6,283 bases of DNA from an uncultured Propionibacteriaceae bacterium (GCA_937988865.1 CALKHV010000145.1:1-6283), one strand, 5' to 3'; numbered from the stretch's first letter, positions 1-6,194 are shown. Numbers and translations: made by a program. Notes: a model not told the origin generated them from the sequence alone.

Positions 1-595
1 TCAGCAGCACGATCGCGGACGGGGCAACGTCGTCGGGGTTCTCCGGATCAGGTGCCACGAGCCGCAGCGACCGCAGCGATGCGTAGATCCCGTCGCCGAT
101 CGCCGTTGACGGGGCCACGGCCAGGTTGTCGATGGCCCGCATCACCAGACCGCGGTCGGTCGTCGGCGGCACGACGAGGGCCGCCGTCCCTGCGAACGAG
201 ACGAGCGCCACGTTGAAGCGCGGGGGCAACATCTGCACGAATTCGCTCGCAGCCGACTGTGCAGCGGCCATCCGATTGGGATCGACGTCCTCGGCCAGCA
301 TCGAGCGCGACACGTCGATCGCGACCACCACCGTCGCCCGATCCCGCGGCACGGTCGTGAAGTCCTTCGGCATCGCGAACGCCACCACCAGGGACGCAAG
401 TGACGCCAATGCGAGAGCGACCGCGGTGTGACGCTTCCACGACTGGTCGCGAGGTATCACGAGGTCGAGCCGGGTGCGGGGCTTCCGCGACGGGCGGAAC
501 CGTCCGTTGAGCAGCCAGTAGCCCAACCCGATCGCGGGAATGAGCAGCAGCCACCACAACCGTTGCGGGGCGAGGAATTCGAGCATCGGGATCAT
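1..595 (-). CDS. BatA-like membrane-anchored VWA protein (second copy, 3' end beyond window)
   Basis: The reading frame is open from an ATG at 595 to the left edge, giving 198 complete codons with no stop, so the C-terminal part is missing. Two hydrophobic segments (about residues 13-29 and 57-75) flank a basic linker, as in the BatA/aerotolerance-regulator N-terminal region. A VWA domain then begins. Its metal-site (MIDAS) residues are D94-V-S96-R-S98 and T164; the final Asp would lie just past the edge, where the sequence ends in a ...AIVLL strand. The start codon shares one base with the stop of the upstream VWA gene (TGATG), and a GAGGTGG Shine-Dalgarno sits just before it; an in-frame ATG three codons later is an alternative. 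Over 89 ungapped residues I count about 48 identities with the upstream VWA protein, so the pair looks like a tandem duplication. Family knowledge suggests a membrane-attached adaptor working with MoxR; the client is unknown. Confidence 0.9.
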   Translation of the reverse strand, partial: MIPMLEFLAPQRLWWLLLIPAIGLGYWLLNGRFRPSRKPRTRLDLVIPRDQSWKRHTAVALALASLASLVVAFAMPKDFTTVPRDRATVVVAIDVSRSMLAEDVDPNRMAAAQSAASEFVQMLPPRFNVALVSFAGTAALVVPPTTDRGLVMRAIDNLAVAPSTAIGDGIYASLRSLRLVAPDPENPDDVAPSAIVLL

Positions 596-1569
596 CACGG
601 CCACCTCGCCGCCATCGACACCGCGCCCAGCGCAGCCACCACGGCGAACGCCAGGGCGTACATCGCCCAGCGCGCGGTGACCTCGCGGCGGACCTCTTCG
701 AAGCCCACCTCCGAGCCGATGTTGCCGTACACGTCATTCAGTTCGGACGCCGACTCGGCGTCGAAGCTCTTGGCACCCGTGTCGGCCGCGATCGCGGCCA
801 GGGTGTCATGGTCTGGTGGGACGCGCTCCCGTTTCCCGTCGAGGTCCACGTACCCAGTGTCCGTCCCGTAGGCAATGGTGTAGATGGGGATCTTCTTCTG
901 CTTCGCGCGGTCGGCCATCTGCAAGGCGGACTGCCCCGTGGTCGACTGGCCGTCCGAGAGCAGGACGACGAGGCCGGGCGCGACGGTGTCGTCCGCCGAC
1001 TTGGGGGCGAGCGCGACCGCGTCCAGGGCCACCTGGATCGAGTCGCCCAATGCCGTCCCGTCCTCGGGTTCGAGCGTCGAGATGGCGCGATCAGCAGCGG
1101 AACGATCGGTGGACGGGGGCAACAGGATGCTCGGGGACGCCGACAACGACACGACCGCCACGTTGTACTTGCTGGGCAGGGCCTTCACGAACGCCCGCGC
1201 GGCGGACTTGGCGGCGTCCAGTCGGTTGGGTTTCACATCGACGGCCAGCATCGACTGCGACACGTCGACGACCACCACGATCGTCGCGCGTTCGCGCGGC
1301 ACCTTCTCCACCCCGAGCGGACGCGCCCAGGCGAGCGACAGCGCGATCAGCGAGCACAGAGACAATGCGACGGCGAGATGTCGCCGCCAGCGCGACTGCT
1401 TCGGCAGGATCGCGGCAAGGATGCCCGTGTTCGTGAACCGGATCCCCACATTGCGCTTGAGACGCAACAAGACGACGTACAGCACGATCAGCGCGGGCAG
1501 CACCAGGAGGACGACAAGGCGTCCGGGGTTCATGAACTCGGGCAGGCCGAGCATCGGCGTCCACATCAT
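595..1569 (-). CDS. BatA-like membrane-anchored VWA protein (first copy)
   Basis: This complete 324-residue protein has hydrophobic segments at about 18-35 and 65-81, a VWA domain at about 95-270, and a third transmembrane helix near the C-terminus (about 301-321). The VWA domain should therefore face one side of the membrane, held by helices at both ends. The MIDAS is complete: D102-V-S104-Q-S106, T172 in GTALGD, and D206 in LLSDG, so divalent metal binding is expected. The layout matches the VWA membrane partner encoded beside MoxR and DUF58 genes (BatA class; the mycobacterial moxR1 locus has a similar gene). Two ATGs are adjacent, at 1569 and 1566. I chose 1569 because AAGGGG lies 7 nt upstream; it overlaps the DUF58 stop by 4 nt (ATGA). 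The gene ends in a 1-nt overlap with the next VWA gene, which implies translational coupling. Substrate and process are not shown by the sequence. Confidence 0.95.
   Translation of the reverse strand: MMWTPMLGLPEFMNPGRLVVLLVLPALIVLYVVLLRLKRNVGIRFTNTGILAAILPKQSRWRRHLAVALSLCSLIALSLAWARPLGVEKVPRERATIVVVVDVSQSMLAVDVKPNRLDAAKSAARAFVKALPSKYNVAVVSLSASPSILLPPSTDRSAADRAISTLEPEDGTALGDSIQVALDAVALAPKSADDTVAPGLVVLLSDGQSTTGQSALQMADRAKQKKIPIYTIAYGTDTGYVDLDGKRERVPPDHDTLAAIAADTGAKSFDAESASELNDVYGNIGSEVGFEEVRREVTARWAMYALAFAVVAALGAVSMAARWP
601..607 (-). promoter_or_regulatory. Ribosome binding site of the second VWA gene
   Basis: On the minus strand this reads GAGGTGG, ending 5 nt before the ATG at 595 (GAGG itself is 8 nt away). 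It lies inside the end of the upstream VWA gene and supports initiation at the TGATG overlap rather than further inside. Confidence 0.6.
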
Positions 1570-2639
1570 CGCGCCACCCCTTGTGGCGGGGCGTGCAGCA
1601 TGCTGGCAACCCGACGATAGGTGAGCACGAACCGCGCGATGTCCTCGACCCAGTCGCGGTCGGTGCGCAGCTGGATGTGGCCGACCCCGGCGCGACGCAT
1701 CGCGATCTTGACGCGTTCACGCTGTGCTGCGGACGCTGCGTTCATCCGCGCCCGGGCGCCCGGATCGCTCGTGTTCACATAGCGCGAGAAGTCAGACTCC
1801 GGGTCGCGGATCAACATGTCGCCGACGTCGGGGAAATCGATCTCATGGGAGTCGACGACCTCGATGCAGAGCACCTGGTTGCGCACGGCCAGGCGCCGCA
1901 GCGAACGTTCCCAGTCAGGTTCGATGTTGGGGTCGAGTTCGTGATCACCCGGGGTGAGGAAATCCGAGACGACCACGCGCATGCCGCGGCGTCGCTGCGT
2001 CCGAACCATCTGTTCGATCCCTGCAGCCAACGTCATCGACCCGGACGCGTGGTCGGGCACGATCGGCTCGGTCAGCATCGTCCGGAGGAGTCCGTACAGG
2101 GCCATGCGTCCGGAGCGGGCGGGCAGTCGCTTGATGGAGTCCTGACGCATGATCATGCCGCCGAACCGGTCACCCATCCGCTGGGAGAGGAAGCCGATCG
2201 TGGCGATCCCGGCGATGCCCAGGTCTCGCTTGGTGACGCCTTCCGTGCCCCAGTTCATCGAGGGCGTGACGTCCAGCAGCGCCCAGACCTCAAGCTCGCG
2301 GTCGGCGATCGTGTCGCGGACGTGCGGTTGCGTCGTGCGCGCGGTCACCGCCCAGTCCATGCGGCGGACGTCGTCCTGGCCCGGTTGGTACAGGCGTGCG
2401 TCGTTCGTGTCCGAGCCTGGCCCGGGCAGCAGTCCCATGTGGTCGCCGTGCAGGAAGCCTTCAAGGCGCCTGACGATCGTCAGTTCCAGGCGTCGCAGCG
2501 CAGCCTCGGGTGCAAGCTTCGACAGGGGCAGGCTGGGGCCCGTGGGTGGCGCCAGGATGGTGGCGGCCGCCCCCACGTCGTTCTTCGCCACCTGCGCCGG
2601 TGGACCGGTGGGTGGGGCGAAGTTGGGGAAGCTGCTCAT
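1566..2639 (-). CDS. DUF58 family protein, soluble, MoxR partner
   Basis: The product is 357 residues with no convincing transmembrane segment, unlike the longer membrane-anchored DUF58 proteins. The DUF58 signature is clear: R82-x-Y84-x-P86-G87-x-D89, R92, D95-W96 and A100-R101, followed by a VWA-like strand and metal-site motif D123-V-T125-P-S127-M. That motif has Thr where DxSxS proteins have the first Ser. A second acidic strand reads VVVSDFLTPGD. The first ~45 residues are a Pro/Ala-rich extension holding the motif APPTGP twice (residues 8-13 and 30-35), followed by the conserved part from about residue 46. The ATG at 2639 is the first usable start after the MoxR stop, 8 nt downstream of it. 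No strong Shine-Dalgarno is visible, so translation probably depends on ribosomes finishing moxR. Genomic context and family knowledge make it an adaptor of the MoxR ATPase. The biochemical activity of DUF58 proteins is not established. Confidence 0.93.
   Translation of the reverse strand: MSSFPNFAPPTGPPAQVAKNDVGAAATILAPPTGPSLPLSKLAPEAALRRLELTIVRRLEGFLHGDHMGLLPGPGSDTNDARLYQPGQDDVRRMDWAVTARTTQPHVRDTIADRELEVWALLDVTPSMNWGTEGVTKRDLGIAGIATIGFLSQRMGDRFGGMIMRQDSIKRLPARSGRMALYGLLRTMLTEPIVPDHASGSMTLAAGIEQMVRTQRRRGMRVVVSDFLTPGDHELDPNIEPDWERSLRRLAVRNQVLCIEVVDSHEIDFPDVGDMLIRDPESDFSRYVNTSDPGARARMNAASAAQRERVKIAMRRAGVGHIQLRTDRDWVEDIARFVLTYRRVASMLHAPPQGVAR
1577..1582 (-). promoter_or_regulatory. Ribosome binding site of the first VWA gene
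   Basis: AAGGGG on the minus strand lies 7 nt before the ATG at 1569 and 10 nt before the ATG at 1566. The shorter spacing favours 1569 as the start and the 4-nt overlap with the preceding DUF58 gene. Confidence 0.6.
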
Positions 2640-2647
2640 GGCGTCCG

Positions 2648-3745
2648 TCAGTTCTTGAACTCGGGCTGGTGACGGTGTTGGGCGTGTGCCTGTTGGCGCT
2701 GCTGGGCATTCCACACCGGGGTGGGCGGCGGGACCATGGCGAGGATCCGCTCCACGACCTGGGCGGACGAAATGTTGTCGGCCATGGCGTCGAAGCCGAG
2801 GACGATGCGATGACCCATGACGTCCTTGGCCACGGCCTGGACGTCGGTGGGGAGCACGTAGTCGCGTCCATGGATGAGGGCCAGCGCACGAGCGGCGGCC
2901 ACGAGGCCCAGCGTCGCGCGGGGTGAACAACCGATCTGGATGACCGGCACGAGGTCGGGCATGCCGAAGTCTGCGGGGTTCCTGGTCGCGAGGACGAGTC
3001 GCACGATGTACTCGGCCACCAGATTGTGGACGAAGACGTTGGTGGCCATGTCCTGCAGGCGCAGAGTCGCCTCGGGGTTGAGGACGGGGTTGGGCGCCGG
3101 CGCCTTGACCGACATGCGGCGCAGGATCTCGAACTCCTCGTTCCCTCGGGGGTACGGCACGTCGACCTTGAGCAGGAAGCGGTCGCGCTGCGCCTCGGGC
3201 AGCGGGTACACGCCCTCGGACTCGATGGGGTTCTGGGTGGCGATGACGATGAACGGCTTCTTCGCCGGGTAGGTCGTGCCCGCGATCGAGACCTGCTGTT
3301 CGGCCATCAGTTCGAGCATGGCCGACTGCACCTTCGCCGGAGCGCGGTTGATCTCGTCGGCGAGGACGAAGTTGACGAACACCGGGCCGAGTTCGATGTC
3401 GAACTTCTCCCTGGACGCCGAGTAGATGCGGGTGCCGACGATGTCGGACGGAACCAGGTCGGGCGTGAACTGGATGCGGGCGAACTCACCGCCGACGACG
3501 GTTGCGAAGCTGCGGACAGCCAGCGTCTTGGCCACGCCGGGCACACCCTCAAGGAGGATGTGGCCCTTGGCCAGCAGACCGACCATCAACTGCTCCACCA
3601 TGTGTTCCTGGCCCACGATGACCCGCTGAACCTGGGCGATGGCCTCGCCGAGGAGCTTGGCGGCGTCCGCCACCGACGGCCCCTGGTTCGCCTGCGGAAC
3701 CTGGGTCTGGGACTCCATGGGCATCGGGTGGCTGGGTGTGGTCAC
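2648..3745 (-). CDS. moxR: MoxR-family AAA+ ATPase
   Basis: This 365-residue ATPase is the first gene of the minus-strand cluster. After a Gln/Pro-rich N-terminal tail (about 1-25), the AAA+ core shows Walker A G67-VPGVAK-T74, Walker B ending in D130-E131 (FVLADEINR), sensor 1 at N171 (IATQNP), an arginine-finger region at EAQRDRF (residues 183-189), and sensor 2 in GCSPRA (R275). All are hallmarks of the MoxR subfamily, whose members act as ATP-driven chaperone-like machines together with VWA-domain partners. A helical lid domain fills roughly 205-340, and the C-terminus is Gln/His-rich. I chose GTG at 3745 because AGGAG lies exactly 6 nt upstream. The in-frame ATGs at 3724 and 3718 lack such a site, and the frame staying open beyond 3745 is uninformative in this GC-rich DNA. 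DUF58 follows after 8 nt, then two VWA genes. The client is unknown. Confidence 0.96.
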   Translation of the reverse strand: MTTPSHPMPMESQTQVPQANQGPSVADAAKLLGEAIAQVQRVIVGQEHMVEQLMVGLLAKGHILLEGVPGVAKTLAVRSFATVVGGEFARIQFTPDLVPSDIVGTRIYSASREKFDIELGPVFVNFVLADEINRAPAKVQSAMLELMAEQQVSIAGTTYPAKKPFIVIATQNPIESEGVYPLPEAQRDRFLLKVDVPYPRGNEEFEILRRMSVKAPAPNPVLNPEATLRLQDMATNVFVHNLVAEYIVRLVLATRNPADFGMPDLVPVIQIGCSPRATLGLVAAARALALIHGRDYVLPTDVQAVAKDVMGHRIVLGFDAMADNISSAQVVERILAMVPPPTPVWNAQQRQQAHAQHRHQPEFKN

Positions 3746-3923
3746 TCGGGTCTCCTGTACCGGCCGGCCACCGAGGCCGCGCGTGCTCGTCATGCAGATG
3801 CGTATTTCGTGCCACGATACCGCGCCCATCCCAGCGGACGCGGCGCCGCAGCCCCCGACCGGGACGTCCGCACGGCCCCGACAGCTGCCCGTCACTTGGT
3901 GATCTGTGGTGTCATTGGGGGCA
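3746..3923. other. Divergent intergenic region between moxR and the membrane-protein gene
   Basis: This stretch must hold promoters for both the leftward MoxR operon and the rightward gene pair. I see no pair of -35/-10 hexamers that I would defend on either strand. An AT-richer island at about 3800-3820 contains the 11-nt palindrome TCGTGCCACGA (3807-3817) and, on the minus strand, a TATCGT hexamer that fits TAnnnT. Either could belong to the moxR promoter or its operator, but both are short enough to occur by chance. Confidence 0.35.
3752..3756 (-). promoter_or_regulatory. Ribosome binding site that sets the GTG start of moxR
   Basis: AGGAG on the minus strand is separated by 6 nt from the GTG at 3745. 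It is the strongest Shine-Dalgarno in the cluster and decides in favour of a GTG start over two downstream ATGs. Confidence 0.75.
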
Positions 3924-4913
3924 ATGTCCACGCCATTCCCGCCCCCTGAGGGCCCCGCCGCACCCCCGTGGGGGGTGCCGTCCGGCGTGCACCCGTCCCC
4001 CCTCCTCGTGGACGATCCGCCGCGGGTCGGCGACTTCTGGCTGGACGCGCGACTGTCCGCGTCCTCGAGTGGCATCACGTACCTGGGCCACGGACCCGAC
4101 AACACCCCCGTCATGCTCATCATGTTGAGTCGGGGTGCAGCCGGGGACGCGGCGGCCCGCGACCGGCTCGCAGGTGAGGTCAACAAGCTCCACATCGACA
4201 CCGTCGTCGCCCGCGGTGGACAGGGTCAGTCCGAGGGGCGGCTCGGGCACCGCTACCGCAGCGAGGCTGACGACCCGGTTGGTCCCGACGACGTGGCGCT
4301 GGCACCCTGGGTGGCCCTCGCCTACGACGGATCACCAGCCGCGATCGCCGAGGCGAACCGCCTCCTGGCGAGTGTCGACCTGACGACCAGCACACTGCTC
4401 GGCAGCCCGTCGGGGCCCGACTACCGCCTGCACTGGATCGAGAACACCGCACCGGGCACGTCCCGCCTGTGGCCGCTCCCCTGGCCGGGGCGCCACGACC
4501 GGGCCGGGTGGATGACGATGCTGGTCAGCTGGCTGTTGATGATCCTGATCGCCGCCCTCGCCCTGTTGATCGCCGTGCTCCTCTTCCAGAACTCCCCACC
4601 CCAGCAGCCACCGCCGCCGGTCCCGACGTCCCCGCCGCCGAGTTCCCAGAGCCCGCCACCCTCGCAGAGCGAATCCCCGCCTCCCAGTTCCCAGTCGCCC
4701 AGTTCGGCCCCCCCGTCGAGCGGGTCGCCGAGCCCCTCGAGTGGTTCGCCGAGCCCGTCGTCCGGGTCACCCTCGCCGTCGTCGGGCTCGCCCACACCGT
4801 CGTCCGGCTCGCCCAGCCCGTCGTCCGGCTCGCCGTCGCCGAGCTCCGGTTCGCCCAGTCCGGGTCAGTCGGGCTCGGCCGGTGGATCGCCCTCCATCAA
4901 CCCGAGGCTGTGA
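3924..4913 (+). CDS. Single-pass membrane protein with degenerate kinase-like N-lobe and Ser/Pro repeat tail
   Basis: I do not recognise a named family. The 329-residue product has a Pro-rich start (1-33), a folded-looking part (about 34-190), one strong transmembrane helix (about 196-221) after basic residues R190 and R193, and a Ser/Pro/Gln/Gly tail. Charge placement suggests the N-terminus is cytoplasmic and the tail outside. Residues 36-150 resemble the N-lobe of actinobacterial Ser/Thr kinases: VGDFWLDARLSASSSG in place of the glycine loop, TPVMLIML where VAVK would be (the catalytic Lys becomes I66), RLAGEV with the helix-C Glu at E85, and APWVALAYDG at the hinge. No HRD or DFG loop follows, so it cannot be an active kinase; this reading is inference. 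The start is uncertain: ATG 3924 is listed, but GTG 3906 and GTG 3909 are in frame, and no site has a good Shine-Dalgarno. The HAD phosphatase gene begins 2 nt after the stop. Confidence 0.8.
   Translation: MSTPFPPPEGPAAPPWGVPSGVHPSPLLVDDPPRVGDFWLDARLSASSSGITYLGHGPDNTPVMLIMLSRGAAGDAAARDRLAGEVNKLHIDTVVARGGQGQSEGRLGHRYRSEADDPVGPDDVALAPWVALAYDGSPAAIAEANRLLASVDLTTSTLLGSPSGPDYRLHWIENTAPGTSRLWPLPWPGRHDRAGWMTMLVSWLLMILIAALALLIAVLLFQNSPPQQPPPPVPTSPPPSSQSPPPSQSESPPPSSQSPSSAPPSSGSPSPSSGSPSPSSGSPSPSSGSPTPSSGSPSPSSGSPSPSSGSPSPGQSGSAGGSPSINPRL
4716..4862 (+). repeat. Seven in-frame 21-bp tandem repeats encoding SSGSPSP
   Basis: Seven consecutive units encode residues 265-313 of the membrane protein. Six units read SSGSPSP and the fourth reads SSGSPTP. 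The protein is nearly invariant, while codons differ between units (for example AGC, AGT, TCC and TCG for Ser at the same position). The array ends in GQSGSAGGSPSINPRL (16 residues). Such tails usually act as flexible cell-wall-spanning linkers and can be O-glycosylated; that role is inferred. Confidence 0.9.
4904..4907 (+). promoter_or_regulatory. Ribosome binding site of the HAD phosphatase gene
   Basis: GAGG lies 8 nt before the ATG at 4916, inside the last codons of the upstream gene. It fixes the start, although the same frame is open for about 450 nt further upstream through the repeat region. Confidence 0.65.
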
Positions 4914-4915
4914 CC

Positions 4916-5716
4916 ATGCGTCCGTCGTTGATCGCCACAGATCTGGACGGGACGTTCCTCGTCTCGCATCACGAGGCACACCCGCTGAACGTCGAGGCAG
5001 TGCTGCGGGCAGCGGCGGTGGGCATCCCGATCGTGATCGCCACAGGACGTCCGGCGCGCTGGCTCGAGGCGCTGGAGCCGATCAAGGCAGCCCACCCGAT
5101 CGTGGTCACGAGCAACGGCGGCGTGATCCTTGACTTCGCTGCCGGTGAGGTCGAACACTTCTGGGCGATCGACGACGACGTCCTGCTCGAGGTGACGCGC
5201 GACGTGAGGGCGGCGGTGCCCGGTGCGGTGTTCGCCCTCGAGCGTCCTCTGGGATGGGCCTGCGAGCCCGACTTCCGGCGTCCAGGCGAGATGCACGTCG
5301 ACGTGACGGTGGCAGCCCTCGAATCCCTCGTGGGCACCCCCACCGTCAAACTCCTCGTCAGTCACGACGACCTGGACACCGAAGCACTCGCCGAGATCGT
5401 CACTCCCGTGGTGGGCGATCGGCTGACCGTCACGTGGTCCTTCATCTCGCCCATGGGACTGCTCGAAGTCAGCGCACCCGGGGTGAGCAAGGCGAGCGCG
5501 CTGGCGAAGGTCGCGTCCGATCTCGGGGTTGACCTCGCGGATGCCATCGCCTTCGGCGACATGCCCAACGACCTCGAGATGTTGCGGTGCGTCGGACGTG
5601 GTCATGTCATGGCGAACGGTCACCCGTCGATGCACGCCCTGGGCATGTCGGTCATCGGGTCGAATCTTGACGGTGCCGTCGGACGCACGATCAGCGCGAT
5701 TCTCGACGCGCTCTGA
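4916..5716 (+). CDS. HAD-superfamily hydrolase, Cof-type (IIB) phosphatase
   Basis: The 266-residue protein has all four HAD motifs: motif I D9-L-D11-G-T13 (nucleophile and general acid/base Asp), motif II T43 in ATGRP, motif III K192 in PGVSKASAL, and motif IV G214-D215-MPN-D219 for Mg2+. The SNGG at 66-69 and the large insertion between motifs II and III (about 80-180, the C2-type cap) place it in the Cof/type IIB group. These are cytosolic phosphatases acting on sugar phosphates, nucleotides or cofactor intermediates; the sequence does not reveal the substrate. Length is typical of the family. The start is the ATG at 4916, preceded by GAGG and directly followed by the hydrophobic beta strand leading to motif I. 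The gene lies 2 nt after the membrane-protein stop, so the two are likely co-transcribed, though a functional link is not obvious. Confidence 0.95.
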   Translation: MRPSLIATDLDGTFLVSHHEAHPLNVEAVLRAAAVGIPIVIATGRPARWLEALEPIKAAHPIVVTSNGGVILDFAAGEVEHFWAIDDDVLLEVTRDVRAAVPGAVFALERPLGWACEPDFRRPGEMHVDVTVAALESLVGTPTVKLLVSHDDLDTEALAEIVTPVVGDRLTVTWSFISPMGLLEVSAPGVSKASALAKVASDLGVDLADAIAFGDMPNDLEMLRCVGRGHVMANGHPSMHALGMSVIGSNLDGAVGRTISAILDAL

Positions 5717-5719
5717 GTC

Positions 5720-5749
5720 GGACGCCTGCTCACCCGATCAGGCGCGTCC
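5720..5749. terminator. Candidate bidirectional hairpin terminator between convergent genes
   Basis: CGCCTG (5723-5728) pairs perfectly with CAGGCG (5739-5744) around a 10-nt loop. GGA (5720-5722) can extend the stem with TCC (5747-5749) across a 2-nt bulge. It sits just after the phosphatase stop and overlaps the stop codon of the opposing DUF4429 gene. There is no T-tract on either strand. GC-rich hairpins without T-tracts are common between actinobacterial genes, but the call stays tentative. Confidence 0.4.
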
Positions 5750-6076
5750 CGGCCCCATGGCGAGTTTGATCTCGGCGTGAAGCTCCTCGAACTCGTGCCG
5801 CTGTCGGCGGCTGAACATGATGGCGTTCTCGTCGCCGGCGGCGGCCACGGAACGTCCGAGGTGCGAGGTTGCCGGGGTGTGGTCAGCCGACTCGAAGCGG
5901 ATGAAGCCGTTGGTGAGGAACCCGGCTCGCTTGAGTTCGACCGATGTCAGCTTCCCGATGGGGATGCGCTGGTCGCCCGCGCCCCGCACGACGTCGCTTC
6001 GGGCGTGCTCCCGCGAGAGCGTGACGGTTCTACCGTCGAAGCTCACGCTGCCGTTCAGTCCGATCACGGTGGTCAT
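5738..6076 (-). CDS. Stand-alone DUF4429 domain protein
   Basis: This 112-residue protein matches the DUF4429 pattern along its whole length: NGSVSFDGRTVTL near the N-terminus (residues 8-20), an RIPIGKLTSVELKRAG strand pair, TNGFIRFES, and a closing DENAIMFSRRQRHEFEELH helix. The fold is thought to be a PH-like beta barrel capped by a helix. Many DUF4429 proteins carry a second copy or a C-terminal SHOCT segment; this one ends after the helix with MGPGRA and has neither. No signal peptide or membrane helix is visible, so it is probably cytosolic. The start is ATG 6076 with a weak GAGA 6 nt upstream; GTG 6088 in the same frame is possible but has GGAG only 1 nt away. It converges on the phosphatase gene and shares no operon with its neighbours. 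The function of the family is unknown to me. Confidence 0.88.
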   Translation of the reverse strand: MTTVIGLNGSVSFDGRTVTLSREHARSDVVRGAGDQRIPIGKLTSVELKRAGFLTNGFIRFESADHTPATSHLGRSVAAAGDENAIMFSRRQRHEFEELHAEIKLAMGPGRA

Positions 6077-6127
6077 GTTCGATCTCACGCTCCGGGGAGG
6101 CCGCGTCCGGGGTGGACGCCTATTGGG

Positions 6128-6134
6128 TAGCCTA
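6128..6134. promoter_or_regulatory. Overlapping -10-like hexamers for the tRNA and the DUF4429 gene
   Basis: TAGCCT (6128-6133) on the plus strand and TAGGCT (6134-6129) on the minus strand both fit the TAnnnT form of actinobacterial -10 boxes. They are offset by one base. The plus box would start a transcript about 55 nt before the tRNA; the minus box would start about 45 nt before the DUF4429 ATG. Neither has a recognisable -35 at 16-18 nt, so this rests on the hexamers and position alone. Confidence 0.3.
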
Positions 6135-6194
6135 GCTCGTGCTGGTCAGGGTGCTGTTTGCGAATTGAGCCCACCCGGCAAGCAGGTTTGCTTC

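Noticed and set aside
48..737. Long arginine-rich open frame on the minus strand across the two VWA genes
   Set aside because: It overlaps the real VWA frames, is dominated by Arg, Gly and Ala, and shows no motif; typical shadow coding in GC-rich DNA.
808..1620. Plus-strand open frames opposite the first VWA gene
   Set aside because: The minus strand encodes a VWA protein with an intact MIDAS; the plus frames are rich in Arg, His and Gln and have no recognisable domain.
1581..2672. 363-residue plus-strand open frame opposite DUF58
   Set aside because: It is antisense to a clear DUF58 gene, has no conserved motif and no good ribosome binding site.
3746..4201. N-terminal extension of MoxR upstream of the GTG
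   Set aside because: The frame stays open into the divergent gene, but the translated extension is low-complexity and overlaps the membrane-protein gene; AGGAG at the GTG fixes the start.
4716..4862. The 21-bp periodicity as a possible CRISPR array or iteron origin
   Set aside because: Units are contiguous with no spacers, lie in frame inside a coding sequence, and keep protein rather than DNA identity.
4469..4915. Reading frame open upstream of the phosphatase ATG, which would give a 415-residue fusion
   Set aside because: It is the +1 shadow of the Ser/Pro repeat region. HAD motif I begins at residue 9 of the ATG-4916 protein, which has a GAGG site; the extra stretch has no domain and a composition dictated by the other frame.
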